This document shows positions 35,451-46,521 of a DNA stretch of 64,000 nt, in pieces. Numbering within the stretch: position 1 is the stretch's first letter; each line of letters begins with the position of its first letter. The notes under the pieces are model-generated. The model ran no database searches. It saw nothing but the letters and a program-made list of their open reading frames with translations, and was not told where the DNA came from. The translations under genes were made by a program, and so were the position numbers. Source of the DNA: Cordia subcordata (Eukaryota > Streptophyta > Magnoliopsida > Boraginales > Cordiaceae). The stretch spans positions 29,129,501-29,193,500 of the forward strand of contig JAPTOF010000001.1 of NCBI GenBank assembly GCA_028554755.1. Direction: 5' to 3'.

Positions 35451-36169
35451 CTTACTTTTTCTTATTTCCTTTTGCTTTCGTTTTCCTTAGTTTTCTTCGT
35501 CGAAGGTTTTTTTGCTGTCGAAGATTTTCCTTAATTAACCCCTAATTCAAGAAGGGCGATTGAAAATATTGAATATAGTTGGTCATTGCCTACTCAGAGC
35601 ATGCTGCATTCTGTAAGCACTTGTCATGTGGCCTTAGTAGAAAGTTTGCACCATTTGTCTTTATAGAGTCATGCATGCACACGTATCGGGTGAGACGGGT
35701 ATATGTTGAATACGGGCGGTTGTGCGCTGCATCTGAAATTGATAGCACAGCATCCAGAGGTATATATTTCTTTCATCATTGAAGTTTTCCATAATTAATT
35801 TACCTTGGCTTTTCATAATTAATATTCTGACCGGAAAAGAAAGTCAGAAAAAAAAAAAAGAGCCGACACAAGCGAGGTAAAAATTCAATATTTTCATTTG
35901 ATCCCACTTGGACAAGCATTTTCCCACTCAATTTGTTTATTAACATCACTAAAATACCAGGAACAGGCAGCAATTTTCTTATATAGGTGGCCATTTCGAT
36001 AATAATAGATGTATTGTTATGTGAGATAATTAACGAATATATTCGTAGTTTGATTGGTGGATGGTACGATTATATAGTATTACAGTAAGAAAGGTTTAAG
36101 ATTCGAACCGTCAATGAAAAAAGGTTTAAGATCCGAACCTTCAATGAAACAAGGTGTGTCTTTTTTTTT
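35451..36169. other. Upstream region of the prenyltransferase gene
   Basis: This is the 5' flank of the minus-strand gene, including a purine-rich leader just before its ATG. I found no firm TATA box. A minus-strand frame at 35800-35994 and a plus-strand frame at 35579-35782 have no recognisable domain. Confidence 0.4.
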
Positions 36170-36424
36170 TCCTCAAATTATACATAAGCGACGGTTTAAA
36201 AACGTTGACGGCCAAATAGGCGGCGGTTTAAAAATGCCAACGGCAAAATAGGCATGGGTTATGACCTAAAATACCGCTACCTATTACCTACTTTCCTTCT
36301 AAGCCAACGGTTTGAAAACGCCAACTGTCGAATAGGTGGCGGTTTATAAATGCCAACGGCCAAATAGGCTGCAATTATGACAAAAAAAAAAAACTACTGC
36401 CTATTACCTACTTTTCTTGTAGTG
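36170..36424 (+). mobile_element. CACTA (EnSpm)-type terminal fragment
   Basis: The right end reads TTTTCTTGTAGTG at 36412-36424, which is CACTACAAGAAAA on the other strand, the hallmark end of CACTA elements. The inside has repeated GCCAAATAGGCGGCGGTTTA and AACGGCCAAATAGG-type motifs, as in CACTA subterminal regions. These occur as two related blocks, 36175-36300 and 36300-36424. No left CACTA end is in sight, so this is a fragment. Confidence 0.6.
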
Positions 36425-36444
36425 TCTTTTTCAAAGTCATTGAT

Positions 36445-37740
36445 GTTAAGAATGGTTGAGATTCTATCTAAAAACTAATTAGTTAATATGAGGAATAGAA
36501 TTACTAAGGTTCCATAAAAAAAAAAAAACCAGTTGGTCAATATGAAGAGTGGCCCATGACCTTGTATAGTGTCCTCGAGTCTTGAGAATTTTCTATGTGG
36601 AAGGAATATATTTCAACACCCCTTCAGCTAAACCAAGAATGGGACTAAGTATTAATGAGGTAAACAGAATTCCACTGAACCAAGAATGAAGAACGAGATT
36701 GAGTTCATATGAGCTAAACAAAATCCCACCAAACCAAGAGTTTACATGAGTGAAACGAGAGATGAGTCACGCATGCAAGACACAAAAAACTGGCCAAAAT
36801 CGATCTAGCTCTTATACCCTATTAATAATCACTAGAGTTCTATCATAAAAACCAATTATGAGTAGTGGCTTAAGATTTTATAAGGTGATCTTTCAAGAAC
36901 GGGTAAATGGAATCCCACTAAACTAAGAACCAAGAGCTTATATGAGTGAAATAGCCAGAGATGGGTTACACGTGCATTGTGCGAGAAACTGGGCCTAAAA
37001 TTGGCCAAGCTTTGATACCATATTAAGAATTATTGAAGTTTCATTATAAAAGTCAATTGGTTAATATGAGAAATACTCAAAATCTTATAAAGTGTTCTTG
37101 AATCTTGATATTTTTCTATGTGGGACAAGTACACATTTTAACACTTCTCTTACGTATGACCCAGAATAGTGATGGTTGTGTGACCTACGAGCAGTGCATG
37201 CACCACTTGGATGGACATGTGACCTAGAACAACAGATGGGCCACCATGCCAAAATAGATGTAGCTTTGATAGGTTATTTATAGGGAGGGGTCTCCACAAC
37301 TCGGAACAAATGAGATGTAACTTAGGTGGGCTGTTTACAAGGATGAGCCAACACGGGAATAGATGTGGAAGATGAATAATTTGAACGGGTCATTCATGGA
37401 CATTTATGTTGTAATGGATAGGTTGAACTTGGATGATCGTGTGACCCATGAACAGTGGATGGGCCACCATGTGCAAGAAAAAAATGCAACTTTGATGGAC
37501 TGCTTACAAGAATAGTTCCCTAGATGAATGGATGTGCAAGATGAATGAGCGGAATAGGTCATATGCGGACATACATAGCACAAAGATTGGACCAAAAGTC
37601 TAGCGCTAATACCATGTTAAGAATAACTGAGGTTCCATCATAAAAATTAATTGGCTAATATGAGGAGTAACCCAATACCTTATAAAGTGGTCTTAGATTT
37701 TATTATTTTTCCATATAGGAGGAATATATTTGTAAAAATT
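36445..37740 (-). mobile_element. TRIM-like cluster with several short LTRs
   Basis: Four related segments are seen at about 36445-36620, 36815-36895, 37018-37142 and 37617-37735. Each starts like TTAAGAATNNCTGAGGTTCC, runs through CCAATTGG[CT]TAATATGAG, CTTATAAAG and CTATGTGGGA, and ends near AACAC. Just before the third and fourth lie GCTTTGATACCA and GCGCTAATACCA, which on the minus strand read as Met-tRNA primer sites. Spacer DNA of 200-470 bases has no gag or pol. This matches terminal-repeat retrotransposons in miniature, here in a multi-LTR row. Confidence 0.6.
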
Positions 37741-37958
37741 ACCAGTTAACAAACTTAGGTTGGGTCTTGCAGTTGCTTGAGCTTTAGAAATCTGCAAGAA
37801 GAAAGAAAACAAGAGAGTCGAATAATGTGGGATACCGATGTGCTACCAACAAAGGACTTTAATTCTCAAATCAGTAAAAGATCCAAACTAAGCTTAGAGA
37901 CCAAGATTAGCTTCAATTAGAAGATTGTGTGTGTACCTAGAGGTTAAACCCTTGTTGC

Positions 37959-39013
37959 TTATATAAAGTGTAAACATGTCATAGCTAGAATAGAATTAAA
38001 ACTCCTTAGTCTTATCAAATAAGAATTTTTTTTTAGTTGAACCCAATTAAGAGTCTTGTGAGTAGACTCAAAACACAATGCACATACTTCAACCATAGAT
38101 GGGATAGAGGATGAACCTATGGGACTAGTCCTATGACCTTGTGAAGAGAGGCTCACAGTGATGAATTGGTCAAGCTTATGTGTCAATGCTCTAACCTCGA
38201 TAGGCAAATCAGAAGAAACCCCTACCTCATGAACACCTCTTCTATTGGTTCCTCGACTAGACCTATCCATAGCGGTGTTTTGAAAAGAGTTCACGGCCAA
38301 CAAATCCATTTTATCCCAAGCTTTCCTCGGTTTTAAATTATAGAATCCACCGATGCGGCATTCACCATAATTTTATTTTGCTCATTCAATCCTCTAAAGA
38401 AATATTGAAGAAGGTCATAAACACTATACCCGTGGTGTGGACATTGCCTAAGAAGTTCATTGAACCTGTCCCAAACCTCATGGAAAGTCTCTAAGTCATG
38501 TTGGGAGAATGTCATAATGGAAGCCTTAAGGTCAGTGGTCTTAGCTATGGGAAAGAACTTTTGATAAAACCTAGATTGAAGCTCACCCCAAGATGTAATG
38601 CAACCATTACGTAAAGAATGATACTTTGACCTAGCCTTATCGTTTAGGGAAAATGGGAATAACTTAAGGCAAATGACTTCTTGAGACACGTTGGCAAAGT
38701 GAAGAGTGGAACTTATCTCTACAAAATCTTTGATGTGGTCCAAGGGGCTCTTATTGCTCCTCCCATAAAGGGAAAGGAGCATCGCTAACATACTATGCTT
38801 AATTTTGAAATTAGCATCCCCTAAACCCGGAATGTGGATAGCCAAGTTAGGCTCGAAGGCACTGGGGAGGAAAAATTGCCTAAGCGTGGGCTCATTATTT
38901 ATGGGTGGGTCTGGCCTAAGGGGCTCTTGTGCACATGGGTGCTCATGTGAAGGAACAGGATGCATAGAGGGAATGGGAAGAGGAATAAGAGGAGGATTAG
39001 CAGGATCGGCCAT
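37959..39013 (-). pseudogene. Gag of a Tat/Athila-like gypsy element
   Basis: The frame 39013-38333 (226 residues) begins MADPANPPLIPLPIPS and contains the retrotransposon Gag core: LFPFSLNDKARSKYHSL, GELQSRFYQKFFPIAKT and HEVWDRFNELLRQCPHHG. After a stop the next frame, 38309-37959, has VEVCALCFESTHKTLN, a damaged zinc knuckle. Gag would form the particle; no protease or RT follows to the left, so the element is cut at about 37750-37950. The start at 39013 fits because the primer site lies about 360 bases upstream. Confidence 0.82.
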
Positions 39014-39376
39014 TTCTCCTAAAAGATCTCTTAAATTCCTAAAGTGACGAACAATTCTCTTAAGCTAAGGATGTAACGGAACTAAAGGATTCCTAAGAGA
39101 ATGCCTACCAAGCATACAAAACTAAACCTAATCTCCTCCCACTTCTTGTAACCCCCGAAACTTCACACATCCTAAAACTACAACAAACAAAACACAATCC
39201 TAAAGTCACTAAAACAAGAAAGTAAACTACTCAAAACAAGCAAAAACAATAAGCAAGTAAACTATGAAATGAAGGTAAATACAAGGTAACAACTACTAAG
39301 CAAACTAAGCAAAAAAAGCAAAATAAAGCAAGTAACTAGCTAAAGGACGCAAATAAAGCAAACAAACCACCGTGCC

Positions 39377-39392
39377 TCCCCGGTAACGGCAC
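39377..39392 (-). other. Primer binding site of the Tat/Athila-like element
   Basis: On the minus strand it reads GTGCCGTTACCGGGGA, close to the TGGCGCCGTTGCCGGGGA site common in Tat/Athila elements. It lies eight bases inside the LTR end at 39401. A leader of about 360 bases without a gene separates it from gag. Confidence 0.75.
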
Positions 39393-39400
39393 AAAAAACT

Positions 39401-41301
39401 TGATGCTTCTCTTCGCTGATTAAGTACTAAGCCTTAATTAAAAGCTTACAAGTGCATAGGTCATGTAGTCTAACATGCAAAAGCATGGTCGATCCCTTAG
39501 GGAGGTAGGAAATGAGAATGAAAGCTAAGTGTGTGTCCTAGAGAGCTAGAAAGAAAACAAGCTAAACTAAGAATTCTTTTTGGTTGTTTTAGATGTGAAG
39601 GGAGCTCAAAGTAAATTAAACTATTCTAAACAAACTAAATAAAATAAAGGTAAGAGAGAACAAGCAAGTAAAAAGAGAATTGACACAAGAAATAGTGCAA
39701 TGGGTGAAATCCACTTAACTATGGGTGATTTGGGTATTAACTTTGCTATGGGACTAACTTTGATGGTTTTCTCTAAGAAGGCTGCTCTAAGCTAGGAATC
39801 TAATCAACCCCTCCTATAATCCCTAGACTCGGTACAGGTCTATCCCTAGGTGCTGGCTACCTAGAAGTATAGCATGGTCCTTATGAACTAGGGCATGGAT
39901 TAGCTAATTACGTTCCTGGGTGATGATAATTGGTCTTACCCTAGGTTCTAACTCGTTGGTTGGGTTTAAAGCCAAGAACTAAGCTTTCTAAGGTCAATTA
40001 AGCTAGCCCGACACCTATTGGCTAGGTTTAAAGCCAAAGGAGACTAAACTAAGCCTAATTACTAGTGAAGAACCACCAATCATAGCATCACGCAAGCAGG
40101 ATTTGACAATAAAGCACATCATGCATCTTCTCGAGCATGGTACAAATGAACATAAAGCATATTCTAATCCAAAACATTTAGACATATTTAGGTCATACCA
40201 ATTTATGCATTAGAATCCAACATGTATGTCATAGAAGCTAAAATTGATATTAAGGTATGTAAAAACGCACATAGATATGCATAGCTACAAGACCTACTTC
40301 ATGGAATCACTACATAAACACCTACACATGCTCATACAATGATTTAGAAGTATTAAGTAGCAATCAAGCCTCTAAATATATATGTTCTTTCACCTAGGCA
40401 TATCAACAAACACATAGACATGTATGTAAATAGCCATTGAAGCATTAAAGGCAAACATATATATATGTTTACCATCAAAATCTCATAGCAAAGTAGTACT
40501 CAATCAATCCATAATACAAGCTTCAATCACCCATAAAAGATCTATTCTAGAATAGGAAAAACTAAGTATAAAGGAGAAAGATAAACCTCCCTTTCATGCT
40601 TAGCTTTGCTCTTGAAATCCTTGTCTTGATCTTGCAATTACAAGTGTTAAACCCTAATTACAAGCTTGAATCTAGGTGTAAAGTGTGTGAGTGTGTGTGT
40701 GTGTTAGAGGTTGGTGAGATGGAAATTAAGGTTTAGGAGATGGGTGTGAAAGGATATGACTTGTTGTTTTATAAAATGGCTAAAAGCAAGCTTATATAGC
40801 CAATTTCTGTGACTACCGGAACACTTAACCGGAGCACCAGTACCAAAGGGCCCCTATTCCGGTAGTAGAAGCTTGCTCTCTGTTTTTGGTGAAATAGTGA
40901 GCCGGTGAGCTGGTGCATCAATACTCTGAAGCCAGTGCTCCGGTAATGCCTATTTGCTCTCTTTTGGCTTTGTTTTAGCTCCGTTTTGCTTCCAGTTGCT
41001 TTGGTCTTTGTCCGAAAGCCTCCAAACTTGATTTTCTTCCACTTTTCATCTTCAGGTATGCTTTCACTCCTTGCCCAAGCCATCTCCATCTTTGTTGATC
41101 TCCAAACAATCGTCAATCTCACCTATAATATCCAAAACAAACCATTAATGTAGCATTTACCTTTTAAACTCAGCTACATGCAATTGTATATGCTTAAGTG
41201 TATATCTAGCATAAGTACTACACTAATACAACTATTTAATATTAATACACCTCCAAAATATAGACAATAACAATGCAAATGCATACAAAAACACAACACA
41301 T
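39401..41301 (-). repeat. 5' LTR of the Tat/Athila-like element, minus orientation
   Basis: On the minus strand it starts ATGTGTTGTGTTTTTGTATG at 41301 and ends GAGAAGCATCA at 39401. It shares the layout of 17978-19868: the GGAGGTGT start region, CCGGAGCACTGG-type repeats at about 40810-40950, a TATATAAGC box near 40795, and GGCTTTAAACC[CT]AGCCAA-type repeats at 39960-40040. The frame at 40769-41122 lies in U3 and is not a gene. Confidence 0.72.
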
Positions 41302-41303
41302 TA

Positions 41304-42590
41304 ATACTCCTTGTCATTACTTGTCATTATGACTACGAGATATGACAAATGGACATTAAGACAGCTTTTCTTAATGGAAAGCTTGACAAAACCATTTATG
41401 TAACCCAGCTAGACGGATACATTGCAGCAAGCTAGGAACATATGGTGTGTAAGCTTAAGAAGTCCATTTATGGGCTTAAGTAGGCATCTAGGGCATGGAA
41501 CATCAAGTTTGATCATGCGGTTAAGTCCTTAGGTTTGAGCAAAACATTGATGAACCATGTCTGTACAATAGGCATAATGGAAACACTATGGCTTTCCTAG
41601 TTTTGTATGCGGATGACATCTAGTTGATTGGGAGTGATGTGGGGATGCTTTCATCCGTAAAAGTTTGGTTATCTTTTCAATTTCACATGAAGGATATGGA
41701 GAAGCAAGCTATATTCATGGGATCAAAATCATACGAGAGTAAAAGAATAGGAGGCTTGCATTATTCCAAGTTTCCTACAAAGAGATGATATTGGTGAGGT
41801 ACAATATGGCAAACTTCAAGAAAGGTCTTTTGCTTTCTAGACATGGAGTTACCCTATCTCAGGACCAATGTCCTCAGACTTAAGGAGATAGAGAAGATGA
41901 CGATCCCATATGCTTTAGTAGTGGGAAGCCTTATGTATGCCTTGATGTATACCAGGCTAGATATCTGTTATGCTATTGGCATGATTAGCAGATACCAGTC
42001 AAACCCTGGACCAGATCACTGGACTACGGTCAAGCAAATATCCAAGTTTCTTCGGAGAACTAAGGAATATGTGCTAGAATACCGTGCAAATGATCTAGTA
42101 CCAATTGCCTATACGGACTCAGACTTCCAATCAGACAGAGATTTTAGGAGGTCTACTTTTGGCTTTGTTTTTACTTTATTAAGAGATGCAGTTTCATGGA
42201 AAAGTGTGAAACAGAAATGAATTGCAGAGTCGACCATGGAAGCAAAGTACGTAGCAGCATCTAAGGCTACAAAGGAGGCTGTGGTGATAAAGAAGTTTCT
42301 CACTGACCTATAGATTGTCCCAACTGCATAGAAACCCATTGTCTTGTACTGTGACAATACCACTACTATTGCATAGTGCAAAGAGCCCAAGAATCATAGC
42401 AGGGGTAAGCATATTGAGAGAAAGTACTACTTAATTAGGGAGTTCATCTAAAGAGGTGATGTAGTGGTCGAGAAGATTACTTCAGCTGAGAACTTAACAG
42501 ACCTATTCACGAAGACTCTTCCAGAGAGAGTCTTTGTCATACATGTAGAATCTATAAGTGTTAGGTTCATAGTAAGTGATCTTTAGTGCA
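41304..42590 (+). pseudogene. Copia RT and RNase H remains
   Basis: Visible pieces are [32 protein letters not shown], then after shifts the open frame 41843-42220 with MYTRLDICYAIGMISRYQSN, PGPDHWTTVKQISKFLRRTK and YTDSDFQSDRDFRRSTFGFV. Further RNase H parts such as YCDNTTTIA and GKHIERKYY follow with stops. The YMDD box is changed to Y-A-D-D (GTATGCGGATGACATC). The copy is dead. Confidence 0.8.
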
Positions 42591-42600
42591 AGTGGGAGAT

Positions 42601-44364
42601 TGTTGAAATTTTAATGCCCTAAAGACTACTTGTACACAGATATTGAACTATAAATTTGATCATTGTTTATATTTACGAGCATTTCTTACATATATTATCT
42701 CTCGTATATATGTGCGATACATTGTATAAAGGTTCAATGATGTAGTCCAATAACTTAGGTGCAAAGTGAGGCTGGATGCATAATATGTCCAAGTCTAGTT
42801 TTGGATATATTATAAAGGTGTCCATAGCCAGATGGCAGTGTTAGGCACTCTACCAGGATAAGGCTATAGTGGGCGAGTCTCCCGATAGGGGTGATCAACC
42901 TAGGTCACTGGAGGGTCTTTTCAGACTTTGCTTCTAGTGCGTATGTCATGCATTAGACAGGACCATCGTAAGTATGTCTTCTGGAACCATGCCATCATAT
43001 ATAGAGGACAAGATACTTATTGCTTCCAAGTGATCGATGCTCTTAATCTTATGTATATGTGGATGAATTGGTGAAGTAAGGGTGCAACACTTTGATGTAC
43101 CATAAGGAAAGGTCTTGAATGATAAGATTATCTACCTCGTACATTGGGTGTTGTGTTCTAATCAATCAGGACATGTATGTGCAACATTAGAGTCTATGTG
43201 CCCTTTTGGATTTGTCTTATTGGTCATCATAAATCTAGGTCTAGTGACATTAATCTTCAAGGGTATATCGATCATTTGGCTTGTGGGTCGCTCCCTAGAT
43301 TAAGAGATCCATGACCAAGTTGATCACTCTTTGGACTAGAGATTCTAAGGTTTCAGATGTAGTCTTGGAGGTGATGGTGCCTTTTGGTTGGCCTTCACTA
43401 CAGGTGGACATTGACTACAGGTGGACATAGAGGGGTATTTTGGTCATTTTGCTCAGTTGGTCAAAGACAATGGTTACTTGTTATGACCTGTTTCTGCTTA
43501 GCCAGTGATTATCCTTGGAGTATGGCTTTAGCCTGCTGGTGGAAATAGACCATGGTCAAAATGGCCTTCATGTCTCTAAACTAGTGGCAAGGGCATTTTG
43601 GTCATTTTGGGAGCCAAAGGTAATATGTCTTTTGGTCCCTTCACTGGTCATATTTCCAATGGACGTAATTAGTTGAGATCATCTAATTATTTGAATGCTT
43701 TATTAAGATATAAATTTAATAGAGAAGGAAAAATGATTTTATCCAGTTTTTGCCTTATTAAATTTATGGGCATCTCAATGGGACAAGCATGTCCCTTGGA
43801 ATTAGATATTTTAGAGTAGGAAAGACAAAGAAAATCTTCGATATCTTATCTATAAGGTATATTCCATTTCTAGAAAGGGTAAAGTTAGAAACTTAATTGT
43901 TTCTAGGAACTTATCCAATTAAGATTATTGTGCACTATAAATAGTGAGCTAACAACAATATACCCTTGAGTCTTTTTGCCTCTTTCATAAATGTGAGCAT
44001 GAATTTTCACTTAATACACTAAGAATGCATACTATTGCATAGTTCTTTAATTATAGCTCTCCTAGGTGCTTGCCCACTACATAGCATCACACATCTTAGC
44101 TTTGAAAAGGTGATTATAGTGAATAAGGCTAATTGAGAGGCAATTTTGGTGGAGTATTTACAAATTAAAGAGACTACCACTTGGATCTTCAATTTCTTGA
44201 AGATGTATCACTTTACCTTCTTGCTTATATGTTTAATCATGTTGTGCTTATGTGTGCAAATAGCTTTTTATTGCTTGTTCCACCATTATATTAGATATGT
44301 TCATTAATTTTTTTTAAAAGCATGATGATCTATAAACTATGATGTAGCAATTTTGATCTTAACG
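42601..44364 (+). repeat. 3' LTR of the second copia copy
   Basis: It begins TGTTGAAATTTTAATGCCC after the polypurine tract GCAAGTGGGAGAT and ends near GATCTTAAC[G]. It aligns throughout with 24824-26573. The PPT and start are better kept here than in the other copy. A short direct repeat, ACTACAGGTGGACAT, is duplicated near 43400-43425. Confidence 0.82.
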
Positions 44365-46521
44365 GATATATGGGTCCTTTGGTGTCTTTAATGAATCACA
44401 TTGGAACCTTCTTCTAAACTCTCGACTAGGGAACTATTTGATGAGGTGAACCGTTTCGTGGAAGAATACAAGGCATTCTTTAGTGAGAGTGAGCTTATGA
44501 CCCTTACTTTCGATTCTTCCTCTTTCGAGTCTATTCTTTCTTTCTGTCTCATTGATTCCATCTCATCTAATTCCATTCCATTAGATAAATCTCCTTTTTT
44601 TGGGTCGATTGAGTCTCCACCTATTGAGCATATTTTTACACCATTCCACTTGGAGCACATTCATGTAGGGTTCATTCACACTCCTCCTATTCTTTGTGCT
44701 TTGGATTCTTCATTAACCCTTAGGCACGGGGTGTAGATAGCCCTTGATCATTAGAAGAGTGCAATAGGATGGTCAGTGGCAAAGACTGAGCTCGCTAGGT
44801 TTGGATTGGAGAAGAACAAGGGACCTAGAGCTTTAGATTTTTCCATGACCTATGACACCTTGGAGCATTCTTTTATATGTGATATGTTCGGTTTTTCAAT
44901 TTGTCCCTTTATCATGTGTGCTTGAAAAGGACTGTGATGTACATAATTTGATTGATTGTATACTTCATGATCCTTTTTCTTCTAAGATGTGTTTTAACAA
45001 GTTTGCATGTCGATCCGTGCTTAAGGACTACAAGTATCACTGGCCCTAACACTACTACCCTACTAGAGGTGTTAAATCCAGCGCTGCTAGGAGGCACCCT
45101 AGAGATTTAGAGGTTGAAGATCGCCCAACTGACGACATCATAGTTAGTGCTGCTAGGAGGCAACTTTGGTTAAATTTTGCTATTTTTCATTCCTTGTTTC
45201 ATTTTCCTTTCATTTGTTTTTCTTTTTTGTTTTTTCACCCTCACAACTATTGATTCCCGATTCTATTTCCCATAAAGTACACTTTGTTTATCATTTGCAC
45301 GTGCCAATGCAAGCTTGCATGGCAATTCTACTAATCCTTTTGCGTTGTGAGTGTTTATGACTTGTTGAGAAACAGGGTTAGTAGTTGAATCTTCGATCAT
45401 TGGCATAGGAAGCTTCAACAAGAATGCAAGGTTGTATCTATCATTTCTCCACTTGTTCTGTAACTATTTACCCTTTCCTTACTACTCGTACTCGCTTTAA
45501 GTTGTTTATTTGCTTATTGAGTGGTTTTATTTTATTTGCTTGAGGACAAGCAAAGTTTAGGTTTGGGGGGTAAGAGTTTGGTTCTTTTTGTTTTATGCTT
45601 CATTAGGGTAGTTTGCATTATTTGCTTAAAATGGTGAAATTTTTTTCGATTTTTATGCATTTAGAGTCGTTTATCCCTTGGTTGATTGAAATGTTGGCTT
45701 TTGTGATTGACTCAATTGATTGGTGAACATAATATAGTATTGTGGGGAGTGAATGGAGTGGAGGGAGATCCGAGTCTTGAAGGGAATGCCCTTAAAAGTT
45801 GTGGAAAGTGAGTGCCTTCATGAATACCTCTTGTAGTTACCCCATGGCTTGTTGGGAAAAGAGTTGAAAATGGTTGTTGATATGAGTACTCATTTCTTGA
45901 TTTGTTCTTTTTTATACGCCTTAGCCTTTCTTTTTCTTTTCTTTTTGTTATATAATGCAAAAGTTTGAAAAATCCAAAAAAATTAAAAAAGGCAAAAAGG
46001 TGAGAAAAATGTTGAAAAATCAAAAAAGAATAGAAAAGATAGAAAGCCAAAAAGCACCAAAAAAACGTTTATTGAATAAGTGCTTGAGTGACACTATGTC
46101 AACTTAGCATAAGTTACCCTCTTTGTTATTTGTTATTATGTGAATAAGGTGCTTTGCGTCATTTTATGAGTCATTGTGTTTATACATTCTTTCTCTTCTT
46201 GTCTTTGAGACTTTGTGCATGTCAGAGAGGCCATGTTGTCAAAGGGGCATGAAATGTCAACATCCTGAGTACATGCATTAGAATCCGGAGCTTGTGGTGA
46301 TTTGACTACTCGGGAATTTCTCACAAGGTGTGAGGCTTCTTATGAGCAAAGGGAGGATCCAAAGAGGCTTGGGGCCTTTTTACAAAAAGAATGACCCCTT
46401 CATGCTCCTTAAATACACCAAAATGGCTAGTCAGTACTTTAGGAAGCCCTCTTTAGCGACTTTGAAATAAACTTAGGTTTGGTCTTGCTTGGGGACAAGT
46501 AAGGGGAAGGTTTAGGGGTGT
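44365..46521 (+). mobile_element. 3' internal region of a Tat/Athila-like element
   Basis: The right end is the clear part: GCTTGGGGACAAGTAAGG and AAGGTTTAGGGGTG lead into the LTR at 46522, as at 17940-17977. A second tract of the same kind, GCTTGAGGACAAGCAAAG followed by TTTGGGGGG, is at 45539-45570. The open frame 44401-44736 (111 residues, Ser/Glu/Phe-rich) has no family I recognise and may be an element-encoded ORF. The stretch at 45060-45170 repeats a GCTGCTAGGAGGCA motif. No RT or integrase is seen. Confidence 0.55.

Larger units (their letters stand above)
41304..44364 (+). mobile_element. 3' half of a second copia copy, same family as 21383-26573
   Basis: It starts abruptly inside RT at ATACTCCTTGTCATTACTTG, matching 23541 onward, directly next to the inverted gypsy LTR end. 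RT and RNase H remains run to 42600 and a full LTR follows. Gag, integrase and the 5' LTR are absent. Confidence 0.82.

Noticed and set aside
35800..35994. 64-codon minus-strand frame upstream of the prenyltransferase
   Set aside because: No family was recognised, and there is no clear splice site or promoter to support a gene. It ends in a low-complexity Phe run.
40769..41122. 117-codon minus-strand frame
   Set aside because: It lies in the U3 part of a gypsy LTR and is rich in Lys/Arg by chance. The related LTRs do not keep it open.
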